Under the pieces are notes generated by a model. That model was given only the letters and a program-made list of their open reading frames with translations, made no database searches and had not been told where the DNA came from. A program made the translations under genes and the position numbers. From contig NC_019757.1 in NCBI RefSeq assembly GCF_000317535.1, forward strand, positions 6,289,501-6,353,500: a stretch of DNA of 64,000 nucleotides, read 5' to 3'. Below, piece by piece: positions 54,613 to 64,000 of the stretch. This stretch comes from Cylindrospermum stagnale PCC 7417. GTDB taxonomy: Bacteria; Cyanobacteriota; Cyanobacteriia; Cyanobacteriales; Nostocaceae. Numbering within the stretch: the stretch's first letter is position 1; each line of letters begins with the position of its first letter.

Positions 54613-55116
54613 ATGGAAACTCAATCATACTTGATTGCAGAACTGCCTCTCAAACCTGATGAAATCGACAAAAAGCCACTTTTATTAAAGTACACTCCCA
54701 CGTCAGAATTAGGAATTTTTTACTACGGAGAACAACCACTTCAACTTTCTTATACCACCAACAAACACAGCTATTACCAAGATTTAAGTAGGACAAAAAT
54801 ACAGCCAACAAAGTATCAGATACCTTGTTCAACATGGATTGCTTGTTTTAGTGATTGGCAGATTGAGGAAGATAACTTATATTGTCGTAGTGGCAAACTA
54901 GACCATGAAAGTGAGACCGAAAGAAAGTGTAAATACTTCTCTGGCTTTAAGTTTGATGATGTCACAGGTGTTTGGAGATGTACTTGGGAAACAGATGAGC
55001 GAGAAATGGTCTTTAACTCTACTTTTGAATATTCAGACAAGATAGAACTGGTATTAAACTTATTAGATGCTGTAGGCAGTTACAACGAATATCGCTATGC
55101 AGATGCTTCTTCTTAA
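54613..55116 (+). CDS. Hypothetical protein
   Basis: The start is taken at ATG 54613, which has GGAGAAGAG upstream, giving 167 residues. A longer frame from GTG 54553 would begin inside a palindromic repeat and is less likely. The sequence is acidic with aromatic clusters (TWIACFSDWQIEEDNLYCRS, KYFSGFKFDDVTGVWRCTWE) and no membrane segment. I do not recognise the family. It follows hicBA on the same strand but is separated by about 190 bp and a repeat. Confidence 0.6.
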   Translation: METQSYLIAELPLKPDEIDKKPLLLKYTPTSELGIFYYGEQPLQLSYTTNKHSYYQDLSRTKIQPTKYQIPCSTWIACFSDWQIEEDNLYCRSGKLDHESETERKCKYFSGFKFDDVTGVWRCTWETDEREMVFNSTFEYSDKIELVLNLLDAVGSYNEYRYADASS

Positions 55117-55305
55117 TAGAGATGAAATATTCTCCACAGGAAAAAAGTTCTCACTAAAACGCTGAATCCATCTGTTAATACCCAGAGATTGATATTTCCT
55201 CCCGCTCCGCTATGCCACCAGTAGAGCCAACCAGCAAAAAAAAACTCACAAATGTTGAGGAAATTTTTGTTCGGTAAAATAGTCACAGATAACAATAAGG
55301 TCATT

Positions 55306-55740
55306 ATGCGATTACTACACACCATGCTGCGGGTAGGCAACCTGCAAGAATCTCTGAAATTTTACTGTGAACTCCTGGGGATGAAATTGCTACGACAAAA
55401 AGATTATCCAGGGGGAGAATTTACCCTCGCTTTTGTCGGCTATGGAGAGGAAAGCGAGCAGGCAGTGATCGAACTAACCTACAATTGGGGAGTGGATAAG
55501 TACGAATTGGGTAATGCTTACGGTCATATTGCCCTTGGCGTTGATGATATTTACGCCACCTGTGAGGAAATTAAAAATCGTGGCGGTAAAGTTGTCCGAG
55601 AACCAGGGCCAATGAAACACGGTTCGACGGTAATTGCTTTTGTCGAAGATCCAGATGGGTATAAAATAGAACTGATTCAATTGGGAAGTCAAGGCTCTGC
55701 TGCCAAACAGGAATCTCCAGAGCAGCTAGTGACACAGTAA
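55306..55740 (+). CDS. gloA: Lactoylglutathione lyase (glyoxalase I)
   Basis: The start is taken at ATG 55306 ([20 protein letters not shown]), giving 144 residues. A TTG 54 bp upstream only adds non-family residues. Metal ligands fit glyoxalase I: His in LLHTMLRV, Glu in [10 protein letters not shown], His in GHIALGVDD and Glu in [28 protein letters not shown] is the N-domain signature. It isomerises the methylglyoxal-glutathione hemithioacetal to S-lactoylglutathione. Confidence 0.93.
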   Translation: MRLLHTMLRVGNLQESLKFYCELLGMKLLRQKDYPGGEFTLAFVGYGEESEQAVIELTYNWGVDKYELGNAYGHIALGVDDIYATCEEIKNRGGKVVREPGPMKHGSTVIAFVEDPDGYKIELIQLGSQGSAAKQESPEQLVTQ

Positions 55741-56031
55741 TTATCGCTTCAAAATTTAGGCGATCGCTATCTCCCTCCACCAACCTTGGCTATGGTGGGG
55801 GAGTTCTTGGCAAAATTAGTTAAATCTAAATAAGGAATTAAAATATCATCAATTACCAATCGAAAATTGCCACCGGAGATATATCCACAGGTATGAAGTA
55901 TGAAGGATGAAGGATAAAAATTTTCCGCCTACCCTAGAGAAGGGCTGCCATGCCCCTTGGGAAGGTATTTGCAAAGGAGTTTTTCCGGACTCAATCCCAA
56001 ATTTCTAAACTAAAATCTAAAATCCTTAAAG

Positions 56032-58677
56032 ATGCAGCCTACAGATCCCAATAAATTTACTGATACAGCCTGGGAAGCGATTGTCAAATCCCAGGATATA
56101 GTCCGTGCTTATAAACAACAGCAACTAGATGTTGAACATTTAATCATTGCCCTATTAGAAGAACCCAGCAGTCTGGCAACAGGTATCCTCGCACGGGCTG
56201 AAGTTGACCCGCTGCGTTTGCAACAGCAACTAGAAGCTTATACCCAACGCCAGCCAAAAGTCGCCAAAAGCGATCAGCTATATCTGGGCACGAGTTTAGA
56301 CACATTGCTCGACCGAGCCGAGGCAAATCGCGCTAAATTCAAAGATGCTGATATCTCCGAGGGTCATATACTCCTGGCCTTTGCTGAAGATGAACGCATT
56401 GGTAGAAGGGTGCTGAAAGGCTTTAACGTGGACATTGCCAAACTAGAAGCGGCTGTGAAAACTGTCCGCACTAGCAGTCCAAAGGTGATGGAACAAAGTC
56501 CAGAATCCCGCTTTGCAGCTTTAGAAAAATTTGGCAGGGACTTGACAGAACAGGCAAAAGCGGGAAAATTAGACCCGGTGATTGGGCGAGATGACGAAAT
56601 TCGCCGGGTAATTCAGGTATTATCTCGCCGCAGCAAGAATAATCCGGTGTTGATTGGTGAACCGGGGGTGGGGAAAACTGCGATCGCCGAAGCATTAGCA
56701 CAGAGAATGGTAAATGGGGATGTTCCTGAATCTCTCAAGAACCGCCAATTAATCTCTTTAGATATCGGTAGCTTAATCGCTGGGGCTAAATATCGCGGTG
56801 AATTTGAAGACCGCCTCAAAAATGTTCTCCGGGAAGTTATAGAATCAAACGGGCAAATTGTCCTGTTTATTGACGAACTACACACCGTTGTCGGCACCGG
56901 TTCCAATCAACAAGGGGCGATGGATGCCGGGAATTTGCTCAAACCGATGTTGGCACGGGGAGAACTGCGTTGTATCGGTGCCACTACCCTAGATGAATAC
57001 CGCAAATACATTGAAAAAGACGCCGCCCTCGAACGCCGCTTTCAACAAGTATATGTAGACCAGCCCAGCGTGGAAAACACAATTTCCATCCTCCGGGGGT
57101 TGAAAGAACGCTATGAAGTGCATCACAACGTCAAAATTTCTGATTTGGCTTTGGTAGCCGCCGCAACGCTTTCAGCCCGGTACATTTCTGACCGCTTTTT
57201 GCCAGATAAAGCGATTGATTTGGTGGATGAGGCAGCGGCAAAGTTGAAAATGGAGATTACCTCCAAACCAGCGGAATTAGAAACTATTGACCGTCGGCTG
57301 ATGCAGCTAGAAATGGAAAAGCTGTCTTTAGCTGGTGAAGAAAAGGGAATTGCTCAAACTAGAGAGCGTTTGGAGCGAATTGAGCTAGAAATCGCCACTT
57401 TAACGATCAAACAGCAGAAATTTAATGACCAATGGCAAGGCGAAAAGCAGCTATTGGAGGCTATCAGTGTTTTGAAGAAAGAAGAAGATGCCCTGCGGGT
57501 GCAAATTGAGCAGGCAGAACGGGATTATGATTTGAATAAAGCTGCTCAACTTAAGTATGGCAAATTGGAAGGAGTGCAGCACGATCGCGAAATTAAAGAA
57601 ACCCAACTTTTAGAAATTCAAAACCAAGGTTCTACTTTGCTGCGAGAACAAGTCACCGAAGCCGATATTGCCGAAATCGTCGCCAAGTGGACAGGCATCC
57701 CCGTCAATCGCTTATTGGAATCGGAACGGCAAAAGTTACTTCAACTAGAAAGCCATTTGCATCAACGAGTGATTGGGCAAGAAGAAGCTGTAGCTGCCGT
57801 CTCCGCTGCCATTCGTCGCGCCCGTGCGGGGATGAAAGACCCTGGTCGTCCCATTGGTTCATTTTTGTTCATGGGACCCACTGGTGTAGGTAAAACTGAA
57901 CTCGCCCGCGCTTTAGCTCAGTTTCTCTTTGATTCTGATGACGCCTTGGTGCGTTTGGATATGTCTGAGTATATGGAAAAACACTCAGTTTCTCGCCTCG
58001 TGGGAGCGCCTCCGGGATACATTGGTTACGAAGAAGGTGGGCAACTTTCTGAGACGGTTCGCCGGCATCCCTATTCGGTGGTGCTGTTGGATGAGGTGGA
58101 GAAGGCCCACCCCGATGTGTTTAATATTTTGTTGCAGGTGCTGGATGATGGGAGAATTACGGACTCTCAGGGGCGAACAGTCGATTTTCGCAATACTGTG
58201 ATTGTGATGACGAGTAACATCGGCAGTGAATACATTCTCGATGTTTCTGGTGATGATACCAAGTATGACACAATGCGGAATCGGGTCACAGAGGCTTTGC
58301 GATCGCACTTTCGCCCCGAATTTCTCAACCGCGTCGATGACATTATCCTCTTCCACACCCTCAACCGCAAAGAAATGCGTCACATCATCCGCATTCAACT
58401 CCAGCGGGTAGAAAATCTGCTCAAAGAGCAAAAAATCTCCTTTGATATCTCTCCAGCGGCTTGTGATTACCTTGTAGAAGCAGGCTATGACCCAGTTTAC
58501 GGCGCTCGTCCTCTGAAAAGAGCAATTCAGAGAGAAGTCGAAAATGCGATCGCCACCAAGTTATTAGAAAATACTTTTATCTCTGGAGACACGATTTTTA
58601 TCGAAAAAGGTGAAACAGGTTTAACCTTCAGCAAAAAAGCACCTGTGAAGGTAACAGTAGTCCAAACTGCTACTTAG
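56032..58677 (+). CDS. clpB: ATP-dependent chaperone ClpB
   Basis: This 881-residue protein starts at ATG 56032. The N-terminal double Clp domain (1-145) starts [20 protein letters not shown]. The first AAA+ module has [20 protein letters not shown] and [20 protein letters not shown]. The long coiled-coil middle domain (about 405-530) that separates ClpB from ClpC is present, with [17 protein letters not shown]. The second AAA+ module has [20 protein letters not shown] and [20 protein letters not shown]. There is no ClpP-binding tripeptide loop. It disaggregates proteins with DnaK. Cyanobacteria often carry two ClpB copies, and which this is cannot be told. Confidence 0.97.
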   Translation: MQPTDPNKFTDTAWEAIVKSQDIVRAYKQQQLDVEHLIIALLEEPSSLATGILARAEVDPLRLQQQLEAYTQRQPKVAKSDQLYLGTSLDTLLDRAEANRAKFKDADISEGHILLAFAEDERIGRRVLKGFNVDIAKLEAAVKTVRTSSPKVMEQSPESRFAALEKFGRDLTEQAKAGKLDPVIGRDDEIRRVIQVLSRRSKNNPVLIGEPGVGKTAIAEALAQRMVNGDVPESLKNRQLISLDIGSLIAGAKYRGEFEDRLKNVLREVIESNGQIVLFIDELHTVVGTGSNQQGAMDAGNLLKPMLARGELRCIGATTLDEYRKYIEKDAALERRFQQVYVDQPSVENTISILRGLKERYEVHHNVKISDLALVAAATLSARYISDRFLPDKAIDLVDEAAAKLKMEITSKPAELETIDRRLMQLEMEKLSLAGEEKGIAQTRERLERIELEIATLTIKQQKFNDQWQGEKQLLEAISVLKKEEDALRVQIEQAERDYDLNKAAQLKYGKLEGVQHDREIKETQLLEIQNQGSTLLREQVTEADIAEIVAKWTGIPVNRLLESERQKLLQLESHLHQRVIGQEEAVAAVSAAIRRARAGMKDPGRPIGSFLFMGPTGVGKTELARALAQFLFDSDDALVRLDMSEYMEKHSVSRLVGAPPGYIGYEEGGQLSETVRRHPYSVVLLDEVEKAHPDVFNILLQVLDDGRITDSQGRTVDFRNTVIVMTSNIGSEYILDVSGDDTKYDTMRNRVTEALRSHFRPEFLNRVDDIILFHTLNRKEMRHIIRIQLQRVENLLKEQKISFDISPAACDYLVEAGYDPVYGARPLKRAIQREVENAIATKLLENTFISGDTIFIEKGETGLTFSKKAPVKVTVVQTAT

Positions 58678-58870
58678 TAGATTTAGTCATTATAAATACC
58701 CTAGGTTTCTTTAATCAAATCTATTCATCAGGATGAATGATTTCTTATAGAAACCTCTTTTTTTGTTTCTTCTGTGTGTAAGTAGTCCTGTTTCCTCCCA
58801 TTGAGTCACCAACGCTTTTTTAATTCTTCAAATCAGAATAGGACTACACTAACCTCCCCATATTTCAAAA

Positions 58871-59998
58871 CTACTTCAAAAATAGCGTGGTAAGAATCTC
58901 TGAGTTATTCTGACCAAATTGGGTGTTATTAATTATTTTCAAGAAGCTTTTTTTCTGCACATAAGTTACTGTGATTGATACACAGCTAATTACCATAAAT
59001 GATATAACAAAATTATTAGTAATTGTTGGTAAAAACCCAGAAACCAACTTTTTCCAATAAAATAGAAATAAAATATGCCATAAATATATCCATAAAGTAG
59101 ATGAACTTATAAATACTATAGTTTTCATCACAAAATTTCTATCTTCGGATAAATTATAATTTACACATAATTTATCAACCACCAGAAAGGCAAGCATCGA
59201 CATAAAAATCCCATAGGATAAATAGTACAGCCTTGGTGGATACTTGAAATTCTGTGGGAAAAGCATTACTCCCTGTTTGTAGTAATAATAAATAGCAAGT
59301 AGCGAAAATACGATTGAAAAAATCCCAGCAATAGATGCTATCAATTTTCTACTCATTTTGGGCAAAGTAATGCCCAAGCCAAATAAGCATCCATAAGGAA
59401 TCAGGTAAAGAAAATAACTATTGATAAAACTCAACGCTAATTTATTTTCTAACTTAATATTCTCCACCAATTTAAAGGTCACCTCATAGCATAAGTAGCT
59501 GACTAATAGTAAAATAAGAAATAATCTTTTACCTTGACAAGCTCTATATAAATTTAAAATAGAAGTAGAAATAATAGCCATGATCATAAACACACGAATT
59601 ATCCAGACATAGCCTGTCCCGTCTGCTGTTCCGTTTAATAAAATAAAACCATTTATAATTTCTTGTAGAGAAAATGGATAGTTTTTATTTAGCAAGGAAA
59701 ATATTAAATAAGTTAAAATAAAATAAAAACTGAGAAAAAACCATACAGGAGCAATCAGTCGGGGAATTCTTCTCTGCAAATAAAGAAATAAAGAATATTC
59801 CCTATTATTATTAGAGTAGTAAAATAGTGTTCCTGATGTAATTACCATCAGTGGAACATCAAAATTTCGTAGATGAAATAAAATCTTGTCTTCTGGAATT
59901 ACATGGGCAAGAATAATACAGAGTATAGATATAGTTTTTAAGATATCAAATCGAATATCTCTTTTTGCACTTTGCGTCTGTTCTAATGGATGCTTCAT
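58871..59998 (-). CDS. Acyltransferase 3 family membrane protein
   Basis: This 375-residue protein starts at ATG 59998. RDIRFDILKTISILCIILAH carries the family R...H start and FHLRNFDVPLMVITSGTLFY the second block. About ten hydrophobic segments fill the rest. These OafA/YrhL-like enzymes acylate (often acetylate) sugars of surface polysaccharides or lipids in the inner membrane. Its position next to a methyltransferase and three glycosyltransferases on the other strand suggests a role in glycan decoration. Confidence 0.88.
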   Translation of the reverse strand: MKHPLEQTQSAKRDIRFDILKTISILCIILAHVIPEDKILFHLRNFDVPLMVITSGTLFYYSNNNREYSLFLYLQRRIPRLIAPVWFFLSFYFILTYLIFSLLNKNYPFSLQEIINGFILLNGTADGTGYVWIIRVFMIMAIISTSILNLYRACQGKRLFLILLLVSYLCYEVTFKLVENIKLENKLALSFINSYFLYLIPYGCLFGLGITLPKMSRKLIASIAGIFSIVFSLLAIYYYYKQGVMLFPQNFKYPPRLYYLSYGIFMSMLAFLVVDKLCVNYNLSEDRNFVMKTIVFISSSTLWIYLWHILFLFYWKKLVSGFLPTITNNFVISFMVISCVSITVTYVQKKSFLKIINNTQFGQNNSEILTTLFLK

Positions 59999-60296
59999 AG
60001 TTCTACTTCTTAGAATTCCCGTCCCTCTTCAGGGCGGGGTAGTTGAATGACAACGGAGAAATCGGTTCGATTTTTAGCAAAAAACTGCCCTTGAGGGTAT
60101 CAGTAGTACAAATAATTTAACTGATTAGCGGTAAGCTGGCAATAACTACAACGGCAATGCTCTTTGTAGTTATTGCATCAAGATAAATGTAAATCTTATT
60201 ATACGTAATACTACGGATTGCTTTTATATAATGATGTAGTTAAATTTTTGTTATAATTCAACTTAAAAGAAAATTATAATTTTCTAGCTAAAGCTT
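59999..60296. other. Intergenic region with IS200/IS605-like hairpin
   Basis: About 300 bp containing the hairpin CCCGTCCCT / AGGGCGGG (60018-60039) next to GAATTC, similar to the solo end at 16105. This spacer probably holds divergent promoters. Confidence 0.5.
60018..60039 (-). repeat. IS200/IS605-like end hairpin
   Basis: On the minus strand CCCCGCCCTGAAGAGGGACG followed by GGAATTCTAAG. It resembles 16105-16134 with different stem bases. No transposase is nearby. Confidence 0.45.
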
Positions 60297-60917
60297 ATGC
60301 CCTCTAACCTGCTTAGATCAATACCTGGGTTCAAAAAAATTAGAGCATCCTTAGATTTTTTGTTGGGTAGTAGCTACCGATCATCCAACTGGGGTAGAGT
60401 AGTTATGCAACGAGAGACTGGGAAACTTGTTGAAAATTTAAACCCCAGTAAATTGAAAGTTTTAGAAATATCTGGCAACAATTGGCAACAGACGAAATTT
60501 AAGGAATATAAAGCTGTTTACTATCCCCAATACGATATTTGTGAAACTACTCTGCCAGAAACTTTTGATTTAATCATTGCTGATCAAGTATTTGAACATT
60601 TGCTTTGGCCTTACCGTGCTGCAAAAAATGTGCAACAAATGCTGAATCCTGGAGGCTATCTTCTCATCTCTACACCATTTTTAGTTCGGATTCACAACTA
60701 CCCCATTGATTGCAGTCGATGGACAGAAACAGGACTGAAGTATTTTTTAGCAGAATGTGGATTTCCTTTAGAAAATATCCAAACAGGTTCATGGGGTAAT
60801 CGTGCTTGCATCAAAGCAAATTGGCATGACTGGGTTACCTATCGTCCCATTTTGTTGCAATCATTAAAAAATGAGCCTGATTTTCCTTATTGCGTTTGGG
60901 CATTGGCGCAAAAATAA
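60297..60917 (+). CDS. Class I SAM-dependent methyltransferase
   Basis: This 206-residue protein starts at ATG 60297. The Rossmann methyltransferase pattern is visible: LKVLEISGNNWQQ (motif I position, although the usual GxGxG is degenerate as in many sugar methyltransferases), LIIADQVFEHLLWPYRAAKN, VQQMLNPGGYLLISTPFLVR and IHNYPIDCSRWTETGLKYFL. The HNYPxDxxRWT segment is typical of methyltransferases in exopolysaccharide clusters. It is 25 bp before the first glycosyltransferase and so probably in one operon. Confidence 0.88.
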   Translation: MPSNLLRSIPGFKKIRASLDFLLGSSYRSSNWGRVVMQRETGKLVENLNPSKLKVLEISGNNWQQTKFKEYKAVYYPQYDICETTLPETFDLIIADQVFEHLLWPYRAAKNVQQMLNPGGYLLISTPFLVRIHNYPIDCSRWTETGLKYFLAECGFPLENIQTGSWGNRACIKANWHDWVTYRPILLQSLKNEPDFPYCVWALAQK

Positions 60918-60941
60918 AATATCAAGGCGTGGTTAATTATT

Positions 60942-61913
60942 ATGGACTTTAAATTTACTGTAGCCATACCTACTTATAATGGAGCAAGTCGTTTACCCAG
61001 AATTCTCGACAGATTGCGAAGCCAAAAGGATATAGAAGAACTTAATTGGGAGATTATTATTGTTGATAACAATAGTAGTGATAGCATTGCCAAACTTATT
61101 CAAGAATATCAACAAAACTGGCATCACCCATTCCCATTAAGATATTTTTTAGAACCTCAACAAGGAGCAGCCTTTGCTAGAGCAAAAGCTATTGAAGAAG
61201 CAAAAAGCGAAATTATCGGTTTACTAGATGACGACAATTTACCCGCACCTAATTGGATTTTAGAGGCTTACAAATTTGCTTTAAATAATCCACAAGTTGG
61301 AGCTTTTGCCAGCCAAATTCACGGTGCTTTTGAGGTAGAACCACCAGAAAATATTAAGCCGATTTTATTTTACCTAGCGATTACTGAAAGGGGCGGACAG
61401 CCTCATTTATATCAACCTCTTCGTCAGGGCTTTCCACCTACGGCTGGCTTAGTTGTCCGCCGTCAAGCATGGCAAGACAATGTACCTAAAAAACCTTTTT
61501 TAATCGGTAGAATTGGCTCATCTATGTTAGGTAGTGAAGATGCCGAAGCTTTATTTTATATTCAAAAAGCTGGGTGGCAAATTTGGTATAACCCAAGCAT
61601 GGAAATAGAGCATATTATTCCTGCATGGCGACTAGAAAAAGAGTACTTAATTTCTCTAATGAGTGGCGTTGGTTTAGCTCGTTATCATATCCGGATGTTA
61701 CTACTTAAAACTTGGCAACGACCTTTTGCATTTTTTATCTATCTTGCCAATGATATGCGTAAAGTTCTATCCCATTTCATCCGTTATCGCAGCAAAATTA
61801 ACAGTGATCTTTTAGTAGCTTGTGAAATGGAGAGACTTACAGCCACTGTTATTAGTCCTTTTTACCTAGGAAAGTTAAGAATTGAGAGGCTGATAAAAGC
61901 CATGTTTAAATAA
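60942..61913 (+). CDS. hpsE: Family 2 glycosyltransferase, HpsE-like
   Basis: This 323-residue GT-A protein starts at ATG 60942. FTVAIPTYNGASRLPRILDR, EIIIVDNNSSDSIAKLIQEY, QQGAAFARAKAIEEAKSEII, then the metal-binding GLLDDDNLPAPNWI are the family landmarks, with a C-terminal helical region ending KLRIERLIKAM. The N-terminus is what I recall for hormogonium polysaccharide glycosyltransferase HpsE of Nostoc punctiforme. The GT2 call is firm, the hpsE symbol is moderate. It probably assembles the secreted polysaccharide used in gliding or the sheath. Confidence 0.72.
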   Translation: MDFKFTVAIPTYNGASRLPRILDRLRSQKDIEELNWEIIIVDNNSSDSIAKLIQEYQQNWHHPFPLRYFLEPQQGAAFARAKAIEEAKSEIIGLLDDDNLPAPNWILEAYKFALNNPQVGAFASQIHGAFEVEPPENIKPILFYLAITERGGQPHLYQPLRQGFPPTAGLVVRRQAWQDNVPKKPFLIGRIGSSMLGSEDAEALFYIQKAGWQIWYNPSMEIEHIIPAWRLEKEYLISLMSGVGLARYHIRMLLLKTWQRPFAFFIYLANDMRKVLSHFIRYRSKINSDLLVACEMERLTATVISPFYLGKLRIERLIKAMFK

Positions 61914-61953
61914 GAATTTTTCATCAAAAATAGTAGTATTAATATTCAAAAAT

Positions 61954-62940
61954 ATGCCTAAAATTTCTGTGGTTATCCCAGTTTATAATGGCGAAAAAAC
62001 TATCCAGGCAACAATAAAATCTGTTTTGCAGCAAACCTACTCAGACTTAGAACTAATTGTAATTAATGCAGATTCTTCAGATTTGACATTAGATATTATT
62101 GCTGGCATTAAAGATGAGCGAATCAAGCTATTTACATATCCTCAAGCAAATGCAGCAGTTAATCGTAATCGTGGTTTAACCCATGCTTCTGGGGAATTTA
62201 TTAGCTTTTTAGATGCCGATGACCTTTGGACAGATGATAAACTTGAGGTACAATACAGAGCATTAGAAGAAAATACCCAAGCCGCAGTTGCTTATAGTTG
62301 GACTGACGCAATTGATGAAAAAGGTGAATTTTTACGACCTTGTAGTCATGCTATTTGGCAAGATGATGTTTATTCTAATCTGTTGTTAGATGATTTTATT
62401 GGTAGTGGTTCTAATGTGATGATCCGCTCTGATATTTTTAAGGAAGTAGGTGGTTTTAATGAAACGCTTACTAATGCAGAAGATACAGAAATGTGGCTAC
62501 GTTTAGCTGCAAGATATCATTTTGTTGTCGTGCCTAAAGTGCATATTTTTTATCGAATATCTGCTAACTCAAAATCTTCTAATATCTTAGGATTAGAAAC
62601 ATCCAATTTACGAATTATTGAACAATCATTTGCAGTTGCGCCTTTATCCTTACAATACCTGAAGCCTTACAGAATTGCTAACCTCTATAAGTACCTTACC
62701 TACAAGGTACTGACAGTTACTCCAGGAAAACAAAACAGCCGACAAGCATATCGAATTTTATGGCAGACAGTGATAACTGATTTTACTGTTCTACAGAAGC
62801 CAATTATCTATAAAGCTTTCTTGAAGCTTGCAGTCATGACTCTACTAAGTCCTAAACAAGCTATAGCATTACTGAATAAATTTCCTAGATTGTCTAATGT
62901 CAGTACATTTTTTGGATATATAAAGACGAATTTTGGCTGA
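61954..62940 (+). CDS. Family 2 glycosyltransferase
   Basis: This 328-residue protein starts at ATG 61954, 40 bp after the previous gene. It is a GT-A fold: ISVVIPVYNGEKTIQATIKS, LELIVINADSSDLTLDIIAG, NRNRGLTHASGEFISFLDAD (DxD), SGSNVMIRSDIFKEVGGFNE and TEMWLRLAARYHF with the base residue. It transfers a sugar in polysaccharide assembly. The acceptor is unknown. The C-terminal 100 residues are helical (YLKPYRIANLYKYLTYKVLT). It is probably co-transcribed with its neighbours. Confidence 0.88.
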   Translation: MPKISVVIPVYNGEKTIQATIKSVLQQTYSDLELIVINADSSDLTLDIIAGIKDERIKLFTYPQANAAVNRNRGLTHASGEFISFLDADDLWTDDKLEVQYRALEENTQAAVAYSWTDAIDEKGEFLRPCSHAIWQDDVYSNLLLDDFIGSGSNVMIRSDIFKEVGGFNETLTNAEDTEMWLRLAARYHFVVVPKVHIFYRISANSKSSNILGLETSNLRIIEQSFAVAPLSLQYLKPYRIANLYKYLTYKVLTVTPGKQNSRQAYRILWQTVITDFTVLQKPIIYKAFLKLAVMTLLSPKQAIALLNKFPRLSNVSTFFGYIKTNFG

Positions 62941-63001
62941 ATAGGTATTGATAATTATTAATTCAATTTAAATTGCTCAGATAGTTGGAAAAAGTTACAT
63001 T

Positions 63002-64000
63002 ATGAAAATAGCTTATGTTACTACATATGATGTCTTAAATCAAAACTCTTGGTTAAAAGAGCTACAAGGAATCTGTGCAGCTGGTAATTACATTGCAAAA
63101 TATCTGATAGATGAGTCTACAGATATAGATTATCTTGGCCCACTTAGCAAAAATTTCGCAGTATTAACCAGGGCAAAGTGGAGCTTTTATCGTTATGTAT
63201 TTAAAAAAGACTACTATCGCTGGGCAGAACCATTAGTTGTCCAAAATTATGCCCGTCAAATTGAAAAAAAAATTAGTTTATTAAACACAGATATAGTTTT
63301 ATGTCCAGAAAATATAGTGCCAATTGCTGATCTTGACTGTAAGCAGCCAATTGTTTTGTGGACTGATGCAACTCTAAGTTCTCTAATAAATTTTTATCGG
63401 CATATGGATAATTTATGTGATGAAAACATTAAAAATATATATGAAATCGAAGTTGAAGCTTTAAACCGCTGCAAATTGATTATTTACACATCTGAATGGG
63501 CAGCCCAAACAGCTATGAAGACTTATAAAATTTTGCCATCTAAAATCAAAGTAGTTCCTTATGGAGCCAATTTAGAATCTAATAGAAACTATGCAGATAT
63601 TCAGGATATAATAAAATCTAAAACTTCCAGTTTATGCAAATTGCTTTTCATTGGCGTTGACTGGGTGAGAAAGGGAGGAGATATAGCTTTTCAGGTGGCA
63701 AAAGAGTTAAATTATGCTGGCTTAAGTACTGAATTAATAGTAGTGGGATGTCAACCACAAATCAATGAACCTCTACCCCCCTTTGTGAAAGTTATCGGGT
63801 TTATTGATAAATCTAAGCCAGAAGGTTTAGACAAAATAAGTAGATTATTTGCTGAAGCTCACTTTTTAATTTTGCCAACTATAGCAGACTGTACTCCCCA
63901 CGTTTTTGCTGAAGCCAATTCCTTTGGAATACCTTCTCTATCCACAAATGTTGGTGGTATATCTACGCTTATAAAAGATGACCTCAATGGCAAAACTTTT
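63002..64000 (+). CDS. Family 4 (GT-B) glycosyltransferase, 3' partial
   Basis: It starts at ATG 63002 and is open to the window end (333 codons). The GT-B fold is clear: MKIAYVTTYDVLNQNSWLKE at the start, IIYTSEWAAQTAMKTYKI and KIKVVPYGANLES in the linker, KLLFIGVDWVRKGGDIAFQV as the start of the second domain, and LFAEAHFLILPTIADCTPHV followed by FAEANSFGIPSLSTNVGGIS as the E-x7-E nucleotide-sugar site. It is the third glycosyltransferase of the cluster. Confidence 0.88.
   Translation, partial: MKIAYVTTYDVLNQNSWLKELQGICAAGNYIAKYLIDESTDIDYLGPLSKNFAVLTRAKWSFYRYVFKKDYYRWAEPLVVQNYARQIEKKISLLNTDIVLCPENIVPIADLDCKQPIVLWTDATLSSLINFYRHMDNLCDENIKNIYEIEVEALNRCKLIIYTSEWAAQTAMKTYKILPSKIKVVPYGANLESNRNYADIQDIIKSKTSSLCKLLFIGVDWVRKGGDIAFQVAKELNYAGLSTELIVVGCQPQINEPLPPFVKVIGFIDKSKPEGLDKISRLFAEAHFLILPTIADCTPHVFAEANSFGIPSLSTNVGGISTLIKDDLNGKTF

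Overview
The window looks like a chromosomal segment of a filamentous heterocyst-type cyanobacterium (Nostoc or a close relative). The GCGATCGC (HIP1) octamer is very frequent, intergenic DNA is full of short hyper-palindromic and MITE-like repeats, and many genes have a cyanobacterial character: a phytol-kinase-like kinase, a carotenoid oxygenase, a geranylgeranyl-reductase-like flavoprotein, a C-terminally extended RibBA and an HpsE-like glycosyltransferase.

Region 1 (1-7.2 kb) is accessory. It opens with a plus-strand operon of a biological-conflict type: a CHAT protease-like protein (cut by the window edge), an inactive-STAND-like protein sharing a coiled-coil adaptor with it, the N-terminal third of a MoxR AAA+ ATPase, the C-terminal part of a vWA protein, a PD-(D/E)XK-like protein, and an unusual fusion ending in a DUF1257/Ycf35-like domain. 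An IS607-type element (serine recombinase plus TnpB) sits between the MoxR and vWA remnants. The missing sequence implies that a deletion accompanied or followed the insertion. An IS1-like zinc-finger remnant and a toxin-antitoxin pair with a nonsense-mutated toxin follow.

Region 2 (7.2-11.2 kb) is a complete, compact Tn3-family transposon (7231-11206). It has matching terminal inverted repeats, a 5-bp TTGTT target duplication, a large transposase and a divergent tyrosine recombinase. It landed 15 bp upstream of the antitoxin gene.

Region 3 (11.2-16 kb) is core: a GGR-like reductase, frr, pyrH and a thioredoxin-like protein on the minus strand, then an alpha/beta hydrolase. Region 4 (16-26.2 kb) is a minus-strand peptide-secretion locus. 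It has at least six complete paralogous precursors plus one decayed copy, a HlyD adaptor, a C39-peptidase ABC exporter and two more divergent candidate precursors. Seven of the complete peptides share a leader of exactly 25 residues ending in Gly-Gly, while their cores vary. Part of the array is a recent tandem duplication of about 0.8 kb.

Region 5 (26.5-43 kb) is mostly housekeeping: phytol-kinase-like, yidD, VanX-like, TspO-like, a NarL-type regulator, era, a desuccinylase-like peptidase, a histidine phosphatase, a carotenoid oxygenase and metH. A palindromic repeat lies in frame inside metH. Region 6 (43-47.9 kb) is repeat-rich and decayed: a MITE with an 8-bp target duplication, an integrase C-terminal fragment, an RloB-like pseudogene, and two copies of a roughly 145-bp element next to those two remnants. 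Region 7 (47.9-58.7 kb) holds ribBA, argC, eno, a LolA/DUF2092-like protein, hicBA, gloA and clpB. Region 8 (58.8-64 kb) begins an exopolysaccharide locus: an acyltransferase, a methyltransferase and three glycosyltransferases, the last cut by the window end. Functional calls rest on reading motifs and on family recall. No database search was run.
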